Positions 16,061 to 20,000 of a DNA stretch of 20,000 bases are shown piece by piece (within the stretch, counting starts at the first letter, position 1; every line of letters begins with the position of its first letter). Position numbers and translations under genes: made by a program. The notes beneath the pieces were generated by a model. The model was given only the letters and a program-made list of their open reading frames with translations, was not told the origin of the DNA and did not search any database. Origin of the DNA: Glandiceps talaboti (lineage: Eukaryota; Hemichordata; Enteropneusta; Spengelidae); the NCBI RefSeq assembly GCF_964340395.1, contig NC_135554.1, forward strand, positions 27,925,592 to 27,945,591. The letters are read 5' to 3'.

Positions 16061-17069
16061 AACCAGATTTAAACTGAATGCCTCCCGTAAGGGAATCACT
16101 AATTATGTAAATAACTCATTAAACTAAAAAACTATGGTAACAGACTTTGTTTTTTGGACAAGCATGCTTTCTTAGGTTAATGTATGTAAGAGTGTATGAT
16201 ACTGCTTAATTACTGAATATCATTCATTATTCAAAATACTCATTAAAGGAAAAAGTTGTAGCAACAAACTTCATAGGACAGGTGTGTATTATGATGTACG
16301 TATCATATTATACGAAATTTGAAGCTTGCATTGTAAAGATACAACCTAGTTAATACCTAAAATCATTAATTATGCAAATTTTTCATTAAAACTAAGCTAT
16401 ATAAAAGATTTTATACGACATCTGCTTTGTTATGGTTAACGTATGTACTAAATTGTATTGAAATTGAAGTATGCAGTCGTAAGATATAGCCTAATTACCA
16501 AGAATCATTAATTATTAAACACAGAAAGGTACACCAACAAGCTTTACAGGACATATGTGATTGTTATGGTTAACGTGTGTACTGAATTATATTGGAATTG
16601 AAGTATGTATTCTTAAGATATAGCCTAATTACCGAAAATTATTAATTATGCAAATTATTCATTAACACTGTAAGGTGCATCAACAAACATGATAGGACAT
16701 ATGTGTTTTCTTATGGTTAACGTATGTACTAAATTATGTTGAATATGAAGTATGTATTCTTAAGATATAGCCTAATTACCAAAAATAATTAATTATGCAA
16801 ATTATTCATTAACGCCGTAAGATACATCAACGAATTTTATAGGACAAATATATGTTGTTATGTTGAACGAATATGCTAAATTATATTGAAATTGAAGTAT
16901 GCAGTCTTAAGATATTGCGTAATTAGTTGATTTCATTAATATGCAAATTTCTCTAATTAAACATTAACATATCTGGCTCAAAACCTAATCAGGTCTAGCT
17001 ATTACCCTAAAGATTATATATCCCAAATTTCATTACAATTGAGCCAGCCAATTTTTAGAAAATGATGAC

Positions 17070-17108
<39 letters not shown>

Positions 17109-17193
17109 CAGACAGACAGACAGACAGACAGACACACAGACACACAGACACACCTTCCCCTTTTAATACCTCCCGTACCCTTACGGGAGGTAA
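16061..17193 (+). mobile_element. Helitron-like satellite element E2, six core units of about 146 bp
   Basis: Starts CCAGATTTAAACTGAATG then CCTCCCGTAAGGGAA. The core landmark ATAGCCTAATTACC or a close variant recurs at about 16201, 16341, 16486, 16620, 16767 and 16914, steps of 134-147 bp. Each unit also has GGACATATGTG, GGTTAACGTATGTAC and ATTAATTATGCAAATTATTC. The cores are followed by AAAATGATGACACAGACAG, a (CAGA)n run (about 17068-17150) and a terminal hairpin: CCTCCCGTA and TACGGGAGG, a perfect 9-bp stem with a 4-nt loop. Noncoding; the Helitron link is inferred from this layout. Confidence 0.5.
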
Positions 17194-17779
17194 TGACGAG
17201 ATTCAGGCATTAAATGTTAGTCTCGTCAATGACGAGATTTCAGGCATTGAATGTTAGTCCCGTCAATGACGAGATTTCAGGCATTAAATGTTAGTCCCGT
17301 CAATGACGAGATTTCAGGCATTAAATGGTAGTCCCGGCAATGACGAGATTTCAGGCATTGAATGTTAGTCCCGTCAATGACGAGATTTCAGGCATTAAAT
17401 GTTAGTCCCGTCAATGACGAGATTTCAGGCATTAAATGGTAGTCCCGGCAATGACGAGATTTCAGGCATTAAATGTTTGTCCCATCAATGACGAGATTTA
17501 GGCATTAAATGTTAGTCTTGTCAATGACGAGATTTAGGCATTAAATGTTAGTCCCGTCAATGACGAGATTTAGGCATTAAATGTTAGTCCCATCAATGAC
17601 GAGATTTAGGCATTAAATGTTAGTCCCATCAATGACGAGATTTAGGCATTAAATGTTAGTCCCATCAATGACGAGATTTAGGCATTAAATGTTAGTCCCG
17701 TCAATGACGAGATTTCAGGCATTAAATGTTAGTCCCATCAATGACGAGATTTAGGCATTAAATGTTAGTCCTGTCAATG
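17192..17779. repeat. 36-37-bp minisatellite, 16 copies
   Basis: The unit is AATGACGAGATTTCAGGC, then ATTAAATGTTAGTCCCGTC; later units drop one C (GATTTAGGC). It starts exactly at the terminal hairpin of E2. Each unit junction is a small palindrome (CGTCAATGACG; at 17220 TCTCGTCAATGACGAGA). Units 2-4 and 5-7 carry the same set of variants, so a three-unit block of about 111 bp was duplicated. Confidence 0.97.
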
Positions 17780-18337
17780 TAGTGTGAATTTAGCCAAACC
17801 TTGAACTAGTTTCAACAGAACTTATTTTTAGTTCATCTTGCTCAGAATTTTATTCAAAACAACATATCAACATTCTAGAAAAATCTAACTGATGGAATAT
17901 GGCGAAATTAAAAAAAATATATATAAAATATATATAAAATTGTTTGGTTCCGGTTATCTGACCCCACCTAGTTTTTCCCGCCGACCTTAAACTTTTTGTA
18001 CGTATTCGAGAAAAAAATAAAATCGGGAAAATTGTGAAGTCTCGCAAACTGACATCAACTTAAAGACAATATAAAACTGGTCTTCCAATCTGTAATGGCT
18101 GTACATCTGATGAGAAGAAACCAATAACACAGAGACCATATGGAAAACAATGGAAAACGTAACTGCTTGAACTAGACACTCACATATTAATATAATATAT
18201 ATATATAATAAAATAAAATATCTACCTAGTCCACCTATTCTAAAATTGAGCGTAATCGGAAATACACAATTATTTCTGCTAGGCATTATCATAATTAGCG
18301 GATATGAATTCATGAAATGTACAGTTTTATCATTTTT
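17780..18337. other. Unassigned AT-rich spacer
   Basis: No gene recognised. Contains short AT runs (for example 17917-17940 and 18187-18222). The open frames at 17850-18047 and 17987-18313 have no supporting features. Confidence 0.4.
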
Positions 18338-18387
18338 ACCTCCCGTAAGGGAGTGTTATGTTATGCTTTTGTCTGTCCGTGTATGTA

Positions 18388-18433
<46 letters not shown>

Positions 18434-18527
18434 CGCGCGTGTGTATGTGTATATGTATGTGTGTATGTATGTATGTATGTATGTATGTATGTATGTATGT
18501 ATGTATGTATGTATATGTGTGTGTGTG

Positions 18528-18558
<31 letters not shown>

Positions 18559-20000
18559 GTATCTGTCTGTGGACACGAAACTAAAAAACTACAGCATCGA
18601 TTCTGATGAAACTTGCTACACATCTTCCATATGCTAATGAAGGAGAACAGATTAGACTTTGGTAAACATATCTAATGAATATGAATTAGTCATTTGCATA
18701 ATTACTGGGGTTTTTTTTAGTAATTAGGCTATATCTTTGGCACTTCAAAGTCAATATAATTTTGTACATACATTAACCATAGCAGAGCGCATATGTCCTA
18801 TAAAGTTTATTGATTTAGCTATAAGCCTGTATGTATAATTTGCAAAATTAATGAATTTCGGTAATTAGGCTATATCTTAAGAATGCATACTTCCATTTCA
18901 ATATAATTTAGTACATAAGTTAACCATAACAAAGCGCATACATGTCCTATAAAGTTTGTTGATGTAGCTTACAATTTTAATGAATAATTTGCATAATTAA
19001 TGAATTTCGATCTAAGTCTTTATCTAATGCAAGCTTAAAATTTCATATAATTGGGTACATATATCAAACCTAGTAATGCACACCTATTTGTTGATATAGC
19101 TTTTACTTTTAATGAGTAATTTGACTAATTAATAATTTTCAGCAATTTAAGCTATTTCTTGAGAATGCACAGTTCAAATTCCATATAATTTGGCACATTC
19201 ATCAACTATAACAAAGCACACATAAACGTTAAAGCCTATTGGCACAGGTTTTTAATTATAATGAATAATTTGCATAATTAATCATTTTTGATTAATAGGC
19301 TTTATCTTAAGAATGCAATCTTCAAATTTCATATCATTTGGTGCATATACCTACAATAACAATGTGCAGAAGTTTGTTGACATAGCCTTTACTTTTAATG
19401 CGTAATTTCAATAATTAATGATCTTCAGTAATTGAGCTATATGTTTGGAATACATGCTTCCAATTCCATATAATTTGGTACATACACCATGACAAAGCAC
19501 ACATATCCTCTAAAACCTGTTGATATAGTTTTTAATTTGACTAATTTGCATAATTAATAATTTTCGATATTTAGGCTTTTTCTTAAGAATGGAAACTTCA
19601 AATTTCACTTAACCGGGTACATCCATCAACCATAATATACCATACATGTTTGATGTAGTTTTTAATTGTGATGTGTAATTTGAATCAATAATCATTTTGA
19701 TAATTAATGACGCAATATCCTTTGAATGCAAGCTTTAAATTTCAGACAGTTTAGTGCACATATTGAAGGTAAGGAAGAGTATGTGTCATTTAAAGCTTGA
19801 TGTTGTAATTTATAAGCTATATGGTTAATTTGAATAATCAATGATTATTTCAATATGTTAACTATGCAAGCTTCAAATTTCATATAGTGTCATACAATTA
19901 ATTTTCAAATTAAGTGGTACATCATGTATAATAGCTATAGTTTATAATTTTGCATTCCAACAATGTGTGTAGGCCCAAAAATCTATGGTTTTGCCCTGAC
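18338..20000 (-). mobile_element. Helitron-like satellite element E3, inverted, runs off the window
   Basis: Starts with the hairpin ACCTCCCGTAAGGGAG (CTCCC, GTAA loop, GGGAG), then a long microsatellite. From about 18640 it is built of the E1/E2 core units in reverse: TAATTAGGCTATATCTTAAG, GCATAATTAATGAATTTCG and GTCCTATAAAGTTT recur. Landmarks fall at about 18721, 18862, 19009 and 19144 and then become more diverged. The segment between the microsatellite and the cores (GACACGAAACTAAAAAACTA on) differs from E1 and E2, so this is a related but distinct subtype. No protein is encoded. Confidence 0.45.
18391..18565. repeat. Compound (GT)n(GC)n(GTAT)n(TCTG)n microsatellite
   Basis: GT to 18424, GC to 18439, then GTGT/GTAT units to about 18515, GT again to 18530, then TCTG. 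From 18391 to 18530 purines and pyrimidines alternate without a break, with a GC core. Five overlapping open frames on both strands here are repeat translations. Confidence 0.97.

Noticed and set aside
18246-18637. Five overlapping open frames on both strands
   Set aside because: All are translations of the GT/GC/GTAT/TCTG microsatellite.

Overview
The window looks like AT-rich nuclear DNA from an animal, probably a marine invertebrate. The signs are sparse coding sequence, split exons with GT/AG junctions, a tRNA-derived SINE, several fold-back and terminal-inverted-repeat (TIR) elements, Helitron-like satellite elements, and many micro- and minisatellites. I cannot name the phylum. There is no bacterial or viral gene organisation, and almost all open frames here are chance or microsatellite translations.

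The main result is a split gene on the minus strand (gene B), assembled from splice junctions. Exon 1 (about 14440) ends ATG|GTAAGTG directly after the start codon. Exon 2 (10553-10888) encodes a signal peptide and the Cys-containing ectodomain. Exon 3 (8138-8425) encodes the C-terminus and ends in a small-residue patch, a short spacer and a hydrophobic tail like a GPI-attachment signal. All junctions are phase 0. The predicted product is a secreted, probably GPI-anchored cell-surface protein of about 208 residues, or about 181 if an internal 81-bp intron is removed. I do not recognise its family.

The left third of the window (about 190-4370) is a diverged, head-to-tail copy of about 11590-14700. 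The copies share the promoter/first-exon block, the ATG|GTAAGTG junction and intron 1 sequence. The window therefore probably holds two tandem paralogues: gene B complete, and gene A with only its first exon (4128-4130), its remaining exons lying beyond the left edge. The copies differ by insertions. A carries a 914-bp TIR element, a 142-bp fold-back element 16 bp inside its intron, and a 127-bp MITE. B carries a 150-bp MITE with an 8-bp target duplication and about 34 copies of a 38-bp satellite that has three copies in A.

Layout: 1-4400 is duplication copy A. 4400-8137 lies between the genes and contains a very homogeneous 20-bp minisatellite (5451-6320), a weak promoter-like patch (7590-7665) and a candidate poly(A) signal (7518-7523). 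8138-14448 is gene B, with microsatellites and a SINE in intron 2 and the 38-bp satellite in intron 1. 14900-20000 is intergenic and dominated by a repeat family with about 146-bp core units, tetranucleotide microsatellites and CTCCCGTAAGGGAG-type hairpins, in direct orientation at 14.9-17.2 kb and inverted from 18.3 kb onward, separated by a 36-37-bp minisatellite.
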